Assembly (NCBI GenBank): GCA_018657385.1
Contig: JABHXF010000033.1
Location: 39,803 to 103,802 of the forward strand
Reading direction: 5' to 3'
DNA: 64,000 nucleotides
Source of the DNA: Candidatus Woesearchaeota archaeon
Lineage (GTDB): Archaea > Nanobdellota > Nanobdellia > Woesearchaeales > DSVV01
Positions 1-9,601 of this stretch are shown here, piece by piece. A program made the translations under genes and the position numbers. The notes under the pieces were generated by a model. It was given only the letters and a program-made list of their open reading frames with translations, was not told the origin of the DNA and did no database searches. Each line of letters begins with the position of its first letter. Position 1 is the first letter of the stretch.

Positions 1-612
1 CCTAAAAAATGGTTGCTTAATACAGATGATCCAGTTACTTACGGTCCTTTACAATTACAAGATTATTATTTTGAAACACAAAAACAAAGAGCAGATGCAA
101 TGTTAGCTTCTAAGAAAATTTATTTAGAGATTGGAAAAGAATTAAGTAAAATTACTGGTAGTAATTATCCATTATTTGAAGAATATAAACTCAAAGATGC
201 AGAAGCTGTTATTGTTGTTATGAGTTCAACAGCCGGAAATACTAAAGTTGTTATTGATAAAATGAGGGCTGAAGGTAAAAAAGTAGGGTTATTAAAACCA
301 AAATTGTTTAGACCATTTCCTTATACGGAAATTGCTAAAGCATTAGCTAATAAAAAATATGTTGCTGTTCTTGATAGATCTGAAAATTATGGTGCAAATG
401 CTCCTTTGTTTGGAGAAATAAAAAATGCATTGTTTGATTCTGTTGTTTGTGGTGATAAAGATGTTTGTGTTCCTAAATTAAAAAGTTATATTTTTGGATT
501 AGGTGGAAGAAATATTTTTGAATCTGACATAGAAGATGTTTTTGATGTGTTACTTTCTGATAACTTTGATAATAAAGTTGGTTATATTGGCTTGAGAGGA
601 GAAGAAAAATGA
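1..612 (+). CDS. porA: Pyruvate:ferredoxin oxidoreductase alpha subunit, C-terminal part
   Basis: The reading frame is open from the left edge, so only about the last 203 residues are seen. PFOR oxidatively decarboxylates pyruvate to acetyl-CoA and reduces ferredoxin in the cytoplasm. The visible part matches domain II (transketolase-C-like fold) of the alpha chain: VIVVMSSTAGNTK, then KVGLLKPKLFRPFPYTEI and VAVLDRSENYGA. The stop codon overlaps the start of the beta subunit (ATGA at 609-612), so the two are translationally coupled. The paralogous 2-oxoacid oxidoreductases share this fold, so pyruvate is the likely but not proven substrate. Confidence 0.85.
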   Translation, partial: PKKWLLNTDDPVTYGPLQLQDYYFETQKQRADAMLASKKIYLEIGKELSKITGSNYPLFEEYKLKDAEAVIVVMSSTAGNTKVVIDKMRAEGKKVGLLKPKLFRPFPYTEIAKALANKKYVAVLDRSENYGANAPLFGEIKNALFDSVVCGDKDVCVPKLKSYIFGLGGRNIFESDIEDVFDVLLSDNFDNKVGYIGLRGEEK

Positions 613-1529
613 ATTATAAAGAACTAGTTAATAAACCTCAAAAGTTTGCTCCTGGCCATAGAAGTTGTGCAGGTTGCGGATTTCCACCAATTGTTAGGAC
701 TGTATTGGCATCAACAGATGACCCAATAGTTGCAGCTTGTGCTACTGGTTGTTTAGAAGTAACCTCTACTATTTATCCGTTTACTTCATGGGGAATTCCT
801 TTTATCCATAATGCTTTTGAAAATTCAGCTGCAACTATTTCTGGAGTTGAAGCAGCATACAATGCATTGAAAAGAAAAGGCAGGATTCCTAAAAATAAAA
901 AAATTAAATTTGTTGCTTTTGGAGGAGATGGCGGAACATATGATATTGGATTGCAATCATTATCCGGGGCATTAGAAAGAGGACATGATTTTACTTATAT
1001 CTTATATGATAATGAGGCTTATATGAATACTGGAATTCAAAGAAGTAGTTCAACACCTTTTGGTGCTTCAACAACAACTGCTCCTGCTGGTAAAGTTCAT
1101 CAAGGTAAAGAAGAATGGAAAAAAGATATTATGCAAATTGTAACTGCTCATCATATTCCTTATGTTGCACAAGCATCTGTTCATAATCCTATTGATTTAT
1201 CAATGAAAGCAGAGAAAGCTTTGAACACTCCTGGTCCTGCATTCCTTGTTGTGTTACAACCATGTACTTTAGGCTGGAGATATCATCCATCAATGACTAT
1301 AGATATGGCAAAGATGGCTGTTGAATCTAATTTCTGGCCATTGTATGAAGTTGAAAATGGTAAGTATAAATTAAATTATAAACCTTCAAAAGCAATTCCA
1401 ATAGTTGATTATCTAAAACCACAAGGTAGGTTTAAGCATTTGTTCAAGCCTGAGAATAAACATTTGTTAGATGAAATGCAAAAAAAAGTTAATGAAAGAT
1501 GGGATGAGTTAGTTAAGAAGTGTGAATAA
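609..1529 (+). CDS. porB: Pyruvate:ferredoxin oxidoreductase beta subunit
   Basis: This 306-residue TPP-binding subunit carries the catalytic centre of PFOR. Cys20, Cys23 and Cys48 (CAGCGF and CATGCLE) plus a Cys near residue 218 (LQPCTLGW) match the [4Fe-4S] ligands of PorB. The TPP/Mg motif begins at GGDGGTYDIG and ends at YDNEAYMNTG. SSTPFGASTTTAPAGK is typical of PorB rather than of the branched-chain or 2-oxoglutarate enzymes. It follows porA with a 4-base overlap and closes the operon. With ferredoxin reduction as its output, it points to anaerobic fermentation or acetyl-CoA metabolism. Confidence 0.93.
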   Translation: MNYKELVNKPQKFAPGHRSCAGCGFPPIVRTVLASTDDPIVAACATGCLEVTSTIYPFTSWGIPFIHNAFENSAATISGVEAAYNALKRKGRIPKNKKIKFVAFGGDGGTYDIGLQSLSGALERGHDFTYILYDNEAYMNTGIQRSSSTPFGASTTTAPAGKVHQGKEEWKKDIMQIVTAHHIPYVAQASVHNPIDLSMKAEKALNTPGPAFLVVLQPCTLGWRYHPSMTIDMAKMAVESNFWPLYEVENGKYKLNYKPSKAIPIVDYLKPQGRFKHLFKPENKHLLDEMQKKVNERWDELVKKCE

Positions 1530-1624
1530 TTCTTTTTTTGTTTTTTTTGACAGGCCGACAGGCTCTTTTTGTTGTGATTTTTTTTAAATATTTTCATTTT
1601 TTATCTGGTGAGTTATTCTAATAA

Positions 1625-1714
1625 TGAAAAAACAACAACATAGGCACGGACGGACATTTTTCTGCGAAAAATATCCTACTCGGCTTCGCCTCGCCCGGCC
1701 ATGTTGTTTTTTCA
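1625..1714 (+). repeat. Three-way-junction repeat element, copy 1
   Basis: Member of a dispersed family (copies at 1625, 5293, 7895, 34033, 37529, 41604, 54607 and 58522). An outer stem (TGAAAAAACAAC with its complement, then GGC(A)CG with CGGCC) encloses arm 1 (GGAC, ATTTTTC, loop, GAAAAAT, TCC) and arm 2 (CTCGGCTTCGCCTCG). It lies between porB and elp3, both on the + strand. Confidence 0.85.
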
Positions 1715-1759
1715 AATAAACAACTAAATTTATAAATTCTATACCTTACTTTAATACTA

Positions 1760-3556
1760 ATGATCACTAACAAAGCCTATTTTAAGGAATTAATCTCTAA
1801 GTTAAAAATAAAGCCATTAACAGATAGGCAAGTTTCTAGATTTAAGATGGACTTATGTAAAAAACATAAAGTTAAGCAGATGCCAACTAATATTCATGTT
1901 TTGTTAAATGCTGATGAAAAATATCTTGGAAAACTAAAATATTTGCAAACAAAACCAACTAGAACTATTTCAGGTGTTTCAATTGTAGCATTGATGACAA
2001 AACCATTTCATTGTCCACATGCCAAATCTTCTAAATCTAAATTAAGTAAATCTAAGAAAGGTCCTTGTATCTTTTGTCCTGGTGGTCCTAAAAGTAAGAT
2101 TGGAAATGTTCCTCAGTCTTATACTGGTAATGAACCATCAACAATGCGTGGAATTAGAAATAAATTTGATAGTTATTTAAGTACAATGAATAGATTAGAG
2201 CAATATGTTGTTCTTGGACATAATTTTGATAAGATTGAATTAATTGTAATGGGTGGAACATTTAATGCATTCCCTAAAAAATATCAAGAAGATTTTGTTA
2301 TGTATGCTTTCAAGGCAATGAATGATTTTAGTAAAATCTTTTTTGATTCTAAAGGTAAGTTTAATGTTATGAAATTTAGGGAATTCTTTTTATTACCTGG
2401 GGTTGTTGGTGATCCTATTAGAACAAAAAAGATTCAAAAGAAGTTGTTAGAATTAAAGAATAAAGTAAATGGGAAAAAAGTTAAAACAACTTTAGAAAAT
2501 GAGCAGAAAAAGAATGAAAAAGCAAAAATTAGATGTGTTGGATTAACATTAGAAACAAGACCTGATTGTATTGATAAAAAAACAGCAAATGAAATGTTAA
2601 AATTAGGAGCAACAAGAGTTGAGTTAGGTGTGCAAAGTGTTTACGATGATGTTTTAGATTTTGTTAAAAGAGGTCATGGTGTTTCTGAATCTATTAAGGC
2701 AACAAAATTATTGAAAGATTTAGGTTTTAAAATTAATTATCATTTAATGCCTGGTTTACCTGATAAAAATGGAAAAGTAATAAGCATAAAAAAAGATTTA
2801 GCAGGGTTAAAAGAGATTTTTGAAAATTCTGATTTTAGACCAGATATGTTAAAATTATATCCTTGCATGGTAATGCCAGGTACTAAATTATTTAATTTAT
2901 GGAAAAAAGGTAAGTTTAAGGCTTTGACAACTGAAAAAGCAGCAGAATTGATTGCAGAGTTTAAGAAATATGTTCCTGTTTATTGTAGAATTCAGAGGAT
3001 TCAAAGAGATATTCCTTCGTATATGGCAAAAGCAGGTGTTGATAAAACTAATTTAAGGCAATATGTTGAAAAAATTATGAACAAACATGAAAAAGAAGCT
3101 AAAATTAAAGGAAAAAATAAATGCAGATGTATTAGATGCAGAGAAGCAGGACATGTATTTAGAAAACATAAATTAATTCCAAAAGAAATTAAGTTAATTG
3201 TTCGTGGTTATGAAGCTTCTAAAGGTGTAGAATGGTTTATTACAATTGAGGATAAAAAACAAGATATTCTTTTAGGCTATTGCAGATTAAGAATAGCAGA
3301 TAAAGCTTTTATCAGAGAATTACATGTTGTTGGAGAAGCTGTTGGTATTGGTAAAGATAAAATAGCAGGGAAAAGCAAAGTAAAAGCAACACAACATAAG
3401 GGTTTAGGTAAAAAAATGTTGAAAGAAGCTGAGAAAATAGCAAAACAATTTAATAAAAAGAAAATAATTGTTATTTCTGGAATTGGTGTAAGAGATTATT
3501 ATAGGAAATTTGGTTATAAGAAAGAAGGCGTTTATATGGTGAAGATTCTTAAGTAA
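1760..3556 (+). CDS. elp3: Elp3-family tRNA U34 carboxymethyltransferase (radical SAM + GNAT)
   Basis: Elp3 makes cm5U34 in tRNA from acetyl-CoA using a radical-SAM domain. The Fe-S cysteines are Cys85 (FHCPH), Cys103 and Cys106 (CIFCPGGP), followed by the family signature SYTGNEPSTMR and VMGGTFNAFP. The C-terminal third (about residues 470-598) is a GNAT acetyltransferase domain ending in GVRDYYRKFGYKKEG. At 598 residues it is full-length for archaeal Elp3. It is not co-transcribed with an obvious partner, since element copy 1 separates it from porB. The assignment is firm from the combined signatures. Confidence 0.95.
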   Translation: MITNKAYFKELISKLKIKPLTDRQVSRFKMDLCKKHKVKQMPTNIHVLLNADEKYLGKLKYLQTKPTRTISGVSIVALMTKPFHCPHAKSSKSKLSKSKKGPCIFCPGGPKSKIGNVPQSYTGNEPSTMRGIRNKFDSYLSTMNRLEQYVVLGHNFDKIELIVMGGTFNAFPKKYQEDFVMYAFKAMNDFSKIFFDSKGKFNVMKFREFFLLPGVVGDPIRTKKIQKKLLELKNKVNGKKVKTTLENEQKKNEKAKIRCVGLTLETRPDCIDKKTANEMLKLGATRVELGVQSVYDDVLDFVKRGHGVSESIKATKLLKDLGFKINYHLMPGLPDKNGKVISIKKDLAGLKEIFENSDFRPDMLKLYPCMVMPGTKLFNLWKKGKFKALTTEKAAELIAEFKKYVPVYCRIQRIQRDIPSYMAKAGVDKTNLRQYVEKIMNKHEKEAKIKGKNKCRCIRCREAGHVFRKHKLIPKEIKLIVRGYEASKGVEWFITIEDKKQDILLGYCRLRIADKAFIRELHVVGEAVGIGKDKIAGKSKVKATQHKGLGKKMLKEAEKIAKQFNKKKIIVISGIGVRDYYRKFGYKKEGVYMVKILK

Positions 3557-3706
3557 CTTGCTAATTTTACTTGTTTTTATATAGTAGTACTACCCTACAA
3601 TAATACTAAAACTATTTAATAACTATTACATATCTATATATAAATCATATAAAGATAGTATTATTTATATTATATATACAATGTGTCGGGAAAAAAGGGT
3701 GGTAAA

Positions 3707-5236
3707 ATGAAATTAATGGTTAAAGAGTGCTTAATTAAAAATCTAAATGCTGATGTTCTTGTAATTCCTGTTTTTAAGGATATGGAAAATAAAGAAAAGA
3801 TGTTTGTTGAGGTTAATAATATTCTTAATAAACTACTTTCTCAAACAATATATGAAAATCCTGATATTGGGGAAGAAGGAAAATTTCATATGTTCTATAC
3901 TAATTCAAGATTAAAACTAAAAAGAGTTTTGTTAGCTGGTTTAGGAGAGTCTGATGAATTAGATTTAGAAAAAATTAGAAATCTAGGTGGGAAATTAGCT
4001 GCTCACATAAAAAATAATTCTATGAAAGATGTTGCATTTCTAAGTTTTGGTTATGATCTTAAGAATGTTACAATAGAAGCTGCATCTAAAGCATTAGTAG
4101 TTGGTTTTAAACTTGGGGATTACAAATATGAAGAGTTTAAAACAGAAAATATGGGTACAAAAGAAGCAGACAAGGGAAAAAAGAAATACAAAGGTATTAA
4201 TTCATTGCTTTTTGTTCCACAAGTTAAATCTGATCTAAAATTGATTGAAAATGTAATTAAAGATGCTGAGATTGTTTCAAATAATGTTTGTATTGTAAGA
4301 GATTTAGTTAATAAACCTGCAAACATGTTGTCACCATCTCTTTATGTGAAAGAAATTAAAAAAATATTTACAAAATCAAAAGTTAAGGTTAAAATATTAG
4401 AAGAAGCTGCTATTAAAAAAGAAAAAATGGGTTGTATTATTAATGTAGCAAAAGGCAGCGTCGAGAAACCAAAATTAGTTGTATTAACTTATTCCCCTCC
4501 AAAAGCTAAGAAAACAATTGTTTTTGTTGGTAAAGGGGTTACATTTGATGCTGGTGGAACTAATTTAAAGCCTAGCCAATATATTTCTAACATGAAACAA
4601 GACATGGGTGGAAGTGCTGCTGTTGTTGGTGCTGTAAAATCAGCTGCAGAGATGAAATTTCCAATTAAAGTTATTGGAATCATGCCATTAGTTGAGAATT
4701 TAATTAGTGGAACAGCAATGAAAACTGGAGATGTTATAACTGCTGCAAATGGAAAAACAATTGAAGTAGAAAATACAGATGCAGAAGGAAGATTAATATT
4801 AGCAGATGCATTACATTATGCAACTAAATTTAAACCATATTGTATTGTTGATATTGCAACTTTAACAGGTGCTGCAAGTGTTGCTTTAGGTAGTAGGTGT
4901 ACATCATTAATGGGAAATGATCAAGATTTAATTAAAAATCTAATTGAAGCTGGAGAAAAAATGCATGAAAAAGCATGGCAATTACCTTTATTTAAGGAAT
5001 ATGATGAAGATATTAAAAGTGATATTGCAGATCTCAAAAATATGGGTAATCCAGGTGGAGAAGCAGGAACAATAATTGGGGGTATGTTCTTGCAAAACTT
5101 TATTGGGGAGAATAAATGGGTACATCTTGATATTGGTGCAACAGCTTTTACTGCTAAACCTAATGCGTATAAATCAAAAGGTGCAACTGGTGTTCCTGTT
5201 AGGATGTTAGTTAAGTGGATGAGAGGATTGTTTTGA
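3707..5236 (+). CDS. pepA: Leucyl aminopeptidase, M17 family
   Basis: Two-metal cytosolic aminopeptidase that removes N-terminal residues from peptides. The M17 signature NTDAEGRLILADAL is intact. The metal and catalytic Lys/Asp segment GKGVTFDAGGTNLKPS and the Asp of KQDMGGSAA precede it. I chose the ATG at 3707 rather than the upstream GTG at 3683 because a GGGTGG ribosome-binding sequence sits just before it and MKLMVKE resembles a normal M17 N-terminus; this gives 509 residues. It stands alone. A TATA-rich stretch (3600-3680) precedes it, and element copy 2 lies just after its stop. Confidence 0.92.
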   Translation: MKLMVKECLIKNLNADVLVIPVFKDMENKEKMFVEVNNILNKLLSQTIYENPDIGEEGKFHMFYTNSRLKLKRVLLAGLGESDELDLEKIRNLGGKLAAHIKNNSMKDVAFLSFGYDLKNVTIEAASKALVVGFKLGDYKYEEFKTENMGTKEADKGKKKYKGINSLLFVPQVKSDLKLIENVIKDAEIVSNNVCIVRDLVNKPANMLSPSLYVKEIKKIFTKSKVKVKILEEAAIKKEKMGCIINVAKGSVEKPKLVVLTYSPPKAKKTIVFVGKGVTFDAGGTNLKPSQYISNMKQDMGGSAAVVGAVKSAAEMKFPIKVIGIMPLVENLISGTAMKTGDVITAANGKTIEVENTDAEGRLILADALHYATKFKPYCIVDIATLTGAASVALGSRCTSLMGNDQDLIKNLIEAGEKMHEKAWQLPLFKEYDEDIKSDIADLKNMGNPGGEAGTIIGGMFLQNFIGENKWVHLDIGATAFTAKPNAYKSKGATGVPVRMLVKWMRGLF

Positions 5237-5292
5237 TTTGTTTGATATGTTAATAACGTAAAAAACAATAATCAATTTAATATAATACTAAC

Positions 5293-5388
5293 GTAAAAAA
5301 CAACAACATCATTGGCACAGACGGACATTTTACTTTGTAAAATATCCTATTCGCCTTCGGCTCATCTGGCCATGCTGTTGTTTTTTAC
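5293..5388 (+). repeat. Three-way-junction repeat element, copy 2
   Basis: Same family as 1625-1714. The outer stem is GTAAAAAACAACA with its complement. The inner part is GGC(A)CA with TGGCC, an A-T pair where other copies have G-C. Arm 1 is GGAC-ATTTTAC/GTAAAAT-TCC and arm 2 is TTCGCCTTCGGCTCA. It sits between convergent pepA and polB. The left flank (TAACGTAAAAAACAA) is directly repeated 38 bp upstream, near 5252. Confidence 0.85.
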
Positions 5389-5453
5389 TTGAGAAAATAA
5401 AAATATTTAATAAGAAAGATTAATAGTTAAATAAATTTTCCTGTTTTTAGAAC

Positions 5454-7832
5454 TCAATAATCAAATAAACTCTTTTGTTTCTTTCCTGATATTAGCTCAT
5501 CAAACTTCTGATCGAAGAATCCTAGAATAGAATCAGCAATTGGTTTTAGTTGTTTATTGATATAATGGTCATAATCTACTTTAGATTTTAATTTTTGAAT
5601 TGGTTCTGGACCATTTTCTGTAACTACATATTTAATTATAGTGGAATCAATCTTATCTAATAATCTTGCTGCTTTTACATGAGGTGGTGTTGTTTTAACA
5701 TATTCTTCAAGAGGTTTTCTTAATTCTTTTGTATAAATTAGTAATTTATCATGTTTTCCAGATTTAAGGTCTTTAACAAATTTAATTATATAATCTGAAA
5801 CTTCTTTATCATGAAATATTTTATCAAGTAATTCTAATTGAAATTCTTTAGCTAAGTCTGTCCAATCTCTTCTTACAAATTCTAAGCCAACAAAATCCAT
5901 GTCTTCTTTAATTTTTATTTTTCCATTCTTGTCTTTTTCTCTAATAAGTTTTAATCCTGCATATCTTTTCTTTGCTCCAACATCAGTTCCCCTCAACTTT
6001 GGCATGATAAACTTTTTGTAAATTTTTTCATATTCCAATTCTAAGAAACAAGGCATGTTATACCAATCTTTAACAGTTGCTTCCCAATATTCATTAATGA
6101 ACTTTTGTATTTTTTCTCCTACTTTGTCTGCATCTTCTAATGTTTTTGCTTTTACGTCTACAAAAATAGAATCTGTATCACCATAAATAACTTTGTAATT
6201 TCCATCTTTCACATCCATCTCTTCTACTCTTTTTACAGTTTCTTGAATTATATAACGTGCATAGCTAGTTATTGCATTTGCTACATCTAAATTAAAAAAT
6301 CTGCAATTTGGATTAGCAAGTACTCCGAAAAAACTATTCATTGTAATTTTAATTGCATGGCTTGCTGCTGTATCTTTCTTTTTCTTTGCTTCATCTCTCA
6401 TTCTCCATAAATATTCAATTAAATTTGGAAGAACTCCTACTTTTTTGTAGAATCTTGCTTTGTTTGGGGCTTTTATTTCTCCTTTTTTACCTGTTTCATC
6501 AAATCTTAATGGATCGATGTTAAATGTTCTAATAATACTAGGATACAGGCTTTTGAAATCTAATACTAAAATATAATCATAAATCCCAGGTGATGATTGT
6601 TTAACATAGCCACCCTTTATTCGTTCATCATTATCATTATATCTTGAGGATGGTGCTACAATTTTAAGTTTTTTAGTTTCTCTTAAATACATTGAATCTA
6701 AGCTAGCAATAGAACCTGATACACGATCTGGCTGCATACCTGTTAATATTGATCTTTTAACTGTTAGATTGATTAAATCTTTTTTCTCAAAAATATCATA
6801 TACAAGCTGTGAATCTACTAAGTTATAATCAACTACTTTTTGTGGATCTGTCTTATAAAGATTAATTATTTCATCAGCTCTGTTATTTCCTTTGATTAAT
6901 TTACCTTTGCCAAGAATTGTTTGTGCAGCTGTTTCTAGTTTGTAGTCATCTAATCTAATAAAATTATTTTTTAATAATTCAATTCCATCTAACACTTGTC
7001 TTCCTGCAATATCTGCATTAGATGATCTAAAAAAATCAGCTTGTATTCTTACTTTTGATTCCCAATCTGTTCTTCCAAGTATAAATGGGATTTTACTTTT
7101 TTTGAATCTTTCTCTTAATACATTTAAATCAAAATCAATCACATTCCATCCTGTTAATATATCTGGATCAATTTCTTGAACTTTGTCTTTGAAATATTGT
7201 AATAATGCTGCTTCATTTTCAAAACAAATTGCATTTTTTAATTTTCCTGTTTTTTTTTCTTGTTTTTGATCGTAAACTATGAAAACTTTTTTGTAATCAT
7301 CTGTATATAATGAGATTGATAATAGTTTGGTGGCATCTTCATTAGTTTCAATATCAAATGATAGGATTTTTAGTTTTGGTTTATATTCTTTTGTTTCACT
7401 AAACTTTGGATTTTCATAAATTCTATTAACAAGGTTTCCTTTTTTGTAATCTCCTTCTATATTAGTAATACCTTTGATGTTATTATCCATCATAAATCTA
7501 TATGTGAATCTAACATCTGCTTCATAACATGGTATTTTGTTATCTTCTAATTCTTTTCTTAATCTGTTAATATCATTTGGTAAATCTAATATTATTTTAG
7601 AAACTTCTTCTTCATCAAAGTTTTTAGCTTTTCCTTTGCCTGTTTCTGCTGTAATTTTAATTTCTTCTGCTATTTTAAGTGCTTTATCTAATTGTTTCTT
7701 TTTCACCCAGAAATATGGTCTGAATAAGTTGATTGATAAGAAACTTTCACCATTATCTAGTTTTCCAAATAAATAAACATGTGCTTTATTATCTATAATC
7801 CTATATGTTGGATATACTATGAATGCTTTCAT
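5454..7832 (-). CDS. polB: DNA polymerase family B
   Basis: Replicative or repair polymerase with 3'-5' exonuclease. Exonuclease motifs: FDIETNEDA (Exo I), GWNVIDFDLNVL (Exo II), YNLVDSQLVYDI (Exo III). Polymerase motifs: DFKSLYPSII (A), KITMNSFFGVL (B), YGDTDSIFVD (C). All catalytic acids are present and no intein interrupts them. At 792 residues it is typical of archaeal PolB. The extreme C-terminus, QKSLFDY, matches a PCNA-interacting (PIP) box ending on an aromatic residue. It is transcribed alone, flanked on both sides by repeat elements (copies 2 and 3). Confidence 0.96.
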   Translation of the reverse strand: MKAFIVYPTYRIIDNKAHVYLFGKLDNGESFLSINLFRPYFWVKKKQLDKALKIAEEIKITAETGKGKAKNFDEEEVSKIILDLPNDINRLRKELEDNKIPCYEADVRFTYRFMMDNNIKGITNIEGDYKKGNLVNRIYENPKFSETKEYKPKLKILSFDIETNEDATKLLSISLYTDDYKKVFIVYDQKQEKKTGKLKNAICFENEAALLQYFKDKVQEIDPDILTGWNVIDFDLNVLRERFKKSKIPFILGRTDWESKVRIQADFFRSSNADIAGRQVLDGIELLKNNFIRLDDYKLETAAQTILGKGKLIKGNNRADEIINLYKTDPQKVVDYNLVDSQLVYDIFEKKDLINLTVKRSILTGMQPDRVSGSIASLDSMYLRETKKLKIVAPSSRYNDNDERIKGGYVKQSSPGIYDYILVLDFKSLYPSIIRTFNIDPLRFDETGKKGEIKAPNKARFYKKVGVLPNLIEYLWRMRDEAKKKKDTAASHAIKITMNSFFGVLANPNCRFFNLDVANAITSYARYIIQETVKRVEEMDVKDGNYKVIYGDTDSIFVDVKAKTLEDADKVGEKIQKFINEYWEATVKDWYNMPCFLELEYEKIYKKFIMPKLRGTDVGAKKRYAGLKLIREKDKNGKIKIKEDMDFVGLEFVRRDWTDLAKEFQLELLDKIFHDKEVSDYIIKFVKDLKSGKHDKLLIYTKELRKPLEEYVKTTPPHVKAARLLDKIDSTIIKYVVTENGPEPIQKLKSKVDYDHYINKQLKPIADSILGFFDQKFDELISGKKQKSLFDY

Positions 7833-7894
7833 GATTATTTTAGTATATTTTGATGTTTATATTGATTTTGGTTGAAATATGGTATTTGAGATAA

Positions 7895-7993
7895 TTTGAA
7901 ATCCAACAACATGGCCGGGCGAGGCGAAGCCGAGTAGGATATTTGCTTGCAAATGTCCGTCCGTGCCGTTGTTGTTGTTGTTGGATTTTCAAA
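7895..7993 (-). repeat. Three-way-junction repeat element, copy 3
   Basis: Same family as 1625-1714, in reverse orientation. The outer stem is TTTGAAATCCAACAAC with a near-perfect complement, followed by the GGC(A)CG/CGGCC helix. Arm 1 is GGAC-ATTTGC/GCAAAT-TCC and arm 2 is CTCGGCTTCGCCTCG. Its right arm overlaps the stop codon (7989-7991) of the RNase H-like gene, so it is part of that transcript's 3' end. Confidence 0.85.
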
Positions 7994-8741
7994 CTAAATA
8001 ACTATTAATTACTTTTTTTAGTTTTCCATAAACATATTCCATCAATGGTTTTAGATTAATAATATCTTCTTCATTGTATTGTATAAGTAGGTCTAAATAC
8101 TCTTTATCACCTGAGGCAAGAAAAGCACGCCATAGATCAATTGGGTTTTCTCCATAAGCTTTAAGATGTATTGGTCTTTTTATTCCAACTTCTTCTTCAA
8201 TCATCTTCAATCCTCCTTTTAATCCTATTTTTTTGCATGCGTGTCTTAGATCAATATGTGCTAATTTAGGTATTGTTTTTGGATAATATTTGTTAATATT
8301 GGGGATATCATGGCTTGAGCCGTTAAATGTGATGAGGAGTTTGTATTTTTCTAATTCTTTTCTTAATATGTTCATATCTAGGTTTATGTTCTTGACCATT
8401 GTTTTTGTTTCAATGCCATCATACAAACCAATTATTGTTATGTTTTTTCCGTGTTCATAACTTTCAATATCTAAAAAACAACATTCATCTTTGAAATATT
8501 CATATAATCTCCATGTTTCTGTATTTGGTAAAAGTTTTTGGAAATAATAGGAGTTCTCTGCTCTTAGCTCTTCTTTTGCTTCTCTTATTTTCATGTCATA
8601 GAAAGCTTTTGCCTTCTTTGAAATACCTTTTATTGAATCTGTTTTTAGAAATTGATTCCAATTATTGATGCCTTGTTTCCAAATATTCTGCTCTTTCTTA
8701 TTGCTGATTTTAGGTAGGAAAATAAAAGTAGATTGGATCAT
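7989..8741 (-). CDS. RNase H-fold DEDD exonuclease, YprB-like
   Basis: 250-residue protein whose C-terminal two-thirds resemble the YprB-type ribonuclease H-like domain. Candidate DEDD acids occur in order: CCFLDIES, LITFNGSSHDIP, HIDLRHACKK and YNEEDIINLKPL. The N-terminal 80 residues are Lys/Glu-rich and unassigned. The family is predicted to be a 3'-5' exonuclease, but its substrate is not known. The stop codon is embedded in the right arm of a repeat element, and polB lies downstream on the same strand, about 157 bases away. Confidence 0.7.
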   Translation of the reverse strand: MIQSTFIFLPKISNKKEQNIWKQGINNWNQFLKTDSIKGISKKAKAFYDMKIREAKEELRAENSYYFQKLLPNTETWRLYEYFKDECCFLDIESYEHGKNITIIGLYDGIETKTMVKNINLDMNILRKELEKYKLLITFNGSSHDIPNINKYYPKTIPKLAHIDLRHACKKIGLKGGLKMIEEEVGIKRPIHLKAYGENPIDLWRAFLASGDKEYLDLLIQYNEEDIINLKPLMEYVYGKLKKVINSYLV

Positions 8742-8771
8742 AGGATTATTATTTTGTAGTTGTATAAAAAG

Positions 8772-9476
8772 TTAATTAGTTTGCGCTAGAAACTTTATGG
8801 CAGAATTCTCTAATATGTTGACAGAGTTAATGATTGGAATTGGTGAATCTTCTTTTTTTATTAGTATTGGGAGATCTGTGCATCCTAGGATGACTTCTTC
8901 TACGCCTTGTTCTTTCATATCTTTAATTAGTTTAATCATAAATACTTTATCACTTTTTTCAACTTTGTTATTTATTATTCTTAAAATTATTTTACTTAAA
9001 ACATTTTGTTCTAATAAATTTGGTGTTATTAATTCTATGTTGAATTTTTCTAGTTCTTTTTCAAACAATTTTTCTTTAATTGTTTTTGTTGTTGCCAATA
9101 ATCCTATTTTCTTAATACATCTAGAATTACATTCTTTTGCACATTCTTCTATGATGTTTAGTATTGGTATATTAGATATTTCTCTAAGTTGATCTATGAA
9201 AATGTGTGCTGTATTGCAAGGAATTGTAATTAAATCAACTTTGTTACTATTATTATTTAATCTTTTAACTGCATTTGAAAGTAATACTAGGTATTCCTCT
9301 GAAACATTTCCTGTTATCAACTGTTCTTCAGCAAATCTTGATACAGGCAAATTTTCTAGAGTTATATCTGGTTGTTTCTTTGTTCTTTCTTTAACCATAT
9401 TATTTATATTAAGGCAAAATTGGCAGCTAGTTTCTGTTCCTAATCCTCCAATTATACCTAATCTTTTAGCTTTCAT
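8772..9476 (-). CDS. Aspartate/glutamate racemase family protein
   Basis: PLP-independent amino-acid racemase fold. N-terminal LGIIGGLGTETS is typical, and the two catalytic cysteines are present in PCNTAH (near residue 87) and GCTDLP (near residue 200). 234 residues is the usual length for aspartate racemases. It is divergently transcribed from an Lrp/AsnC regulator across a 125-base gap with two palindromes, so it is the probable target of that regulator. Whether it racemizes Asp, Glu or another acidic compound cannot be read from sequence. Confidence 0.85.
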   Translation of the reverse strand: MKAKRLGIIGGLGTETSCQFCLNINNMVKERTKKQPDITLENLPVSRFAEEQLITGNVSEEYLVLLSNAVKRLNNNSNKVDLITIPCNTAHIFIDQLREISNIPILNIIEECAKECNSRCIKKIGLLATTKTIKEKLFEKELEKFNIELITPNLLEQNVLSKIILRIINNKVEKSDKVFMIKLIKDMKEQGVEEVILGCTDLPILIKKEDSPIPIINSVNILENSAIKFLAQTN

Positions 9477-9519
9477 ACTATCACTAACTTAAGTAATCAA
9501 ACTTGCCATATATATTTAA

Positions 9520-9534
9520 TTGAATAATATTCGA
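9520..9534. promoter_or_regulatory. Near-palindromic operator candidate, racemase side
   Basis: TTGAATAATATTCGA is one mismatch from palindromic. It lies next to a TATA-like stretch (9507-9519, read on the minus strand) ahead of the racemase gene. It shares its half-sites with the perfect palindrome at 9561. Confidence 0.5.
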
Positions 9535-9560
9535 AAAACAAGCAAAAAATATATAAATAA

Positions 9561-9575
9561 TTGAATATTATTCAA
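9561..9575. promoter_or_regulatory. Perfect 15-bp palindrome, Lrp operator candidate
   Basis: TTGAATATTATTCAA is a perfect palindrome. It sits just downstream of a TATA box (AAATATATAAAT, about 9546-9558) and upstream of the Lrp-type gene starting at 9602. A dimer bound there would cover the expected transcription start, which suits autorepression. Confidence 0.55.
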
Positions 9576-9601
9576 CTTTATGTGTAAAATGGGGTAAAAT
9601 A

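Noticed and set aside
5454..7832. Possible intein in PolB
   Set aside because: All polymerase and exonuclease motifs are contiguous at normal spacing and no HINT motif is present.
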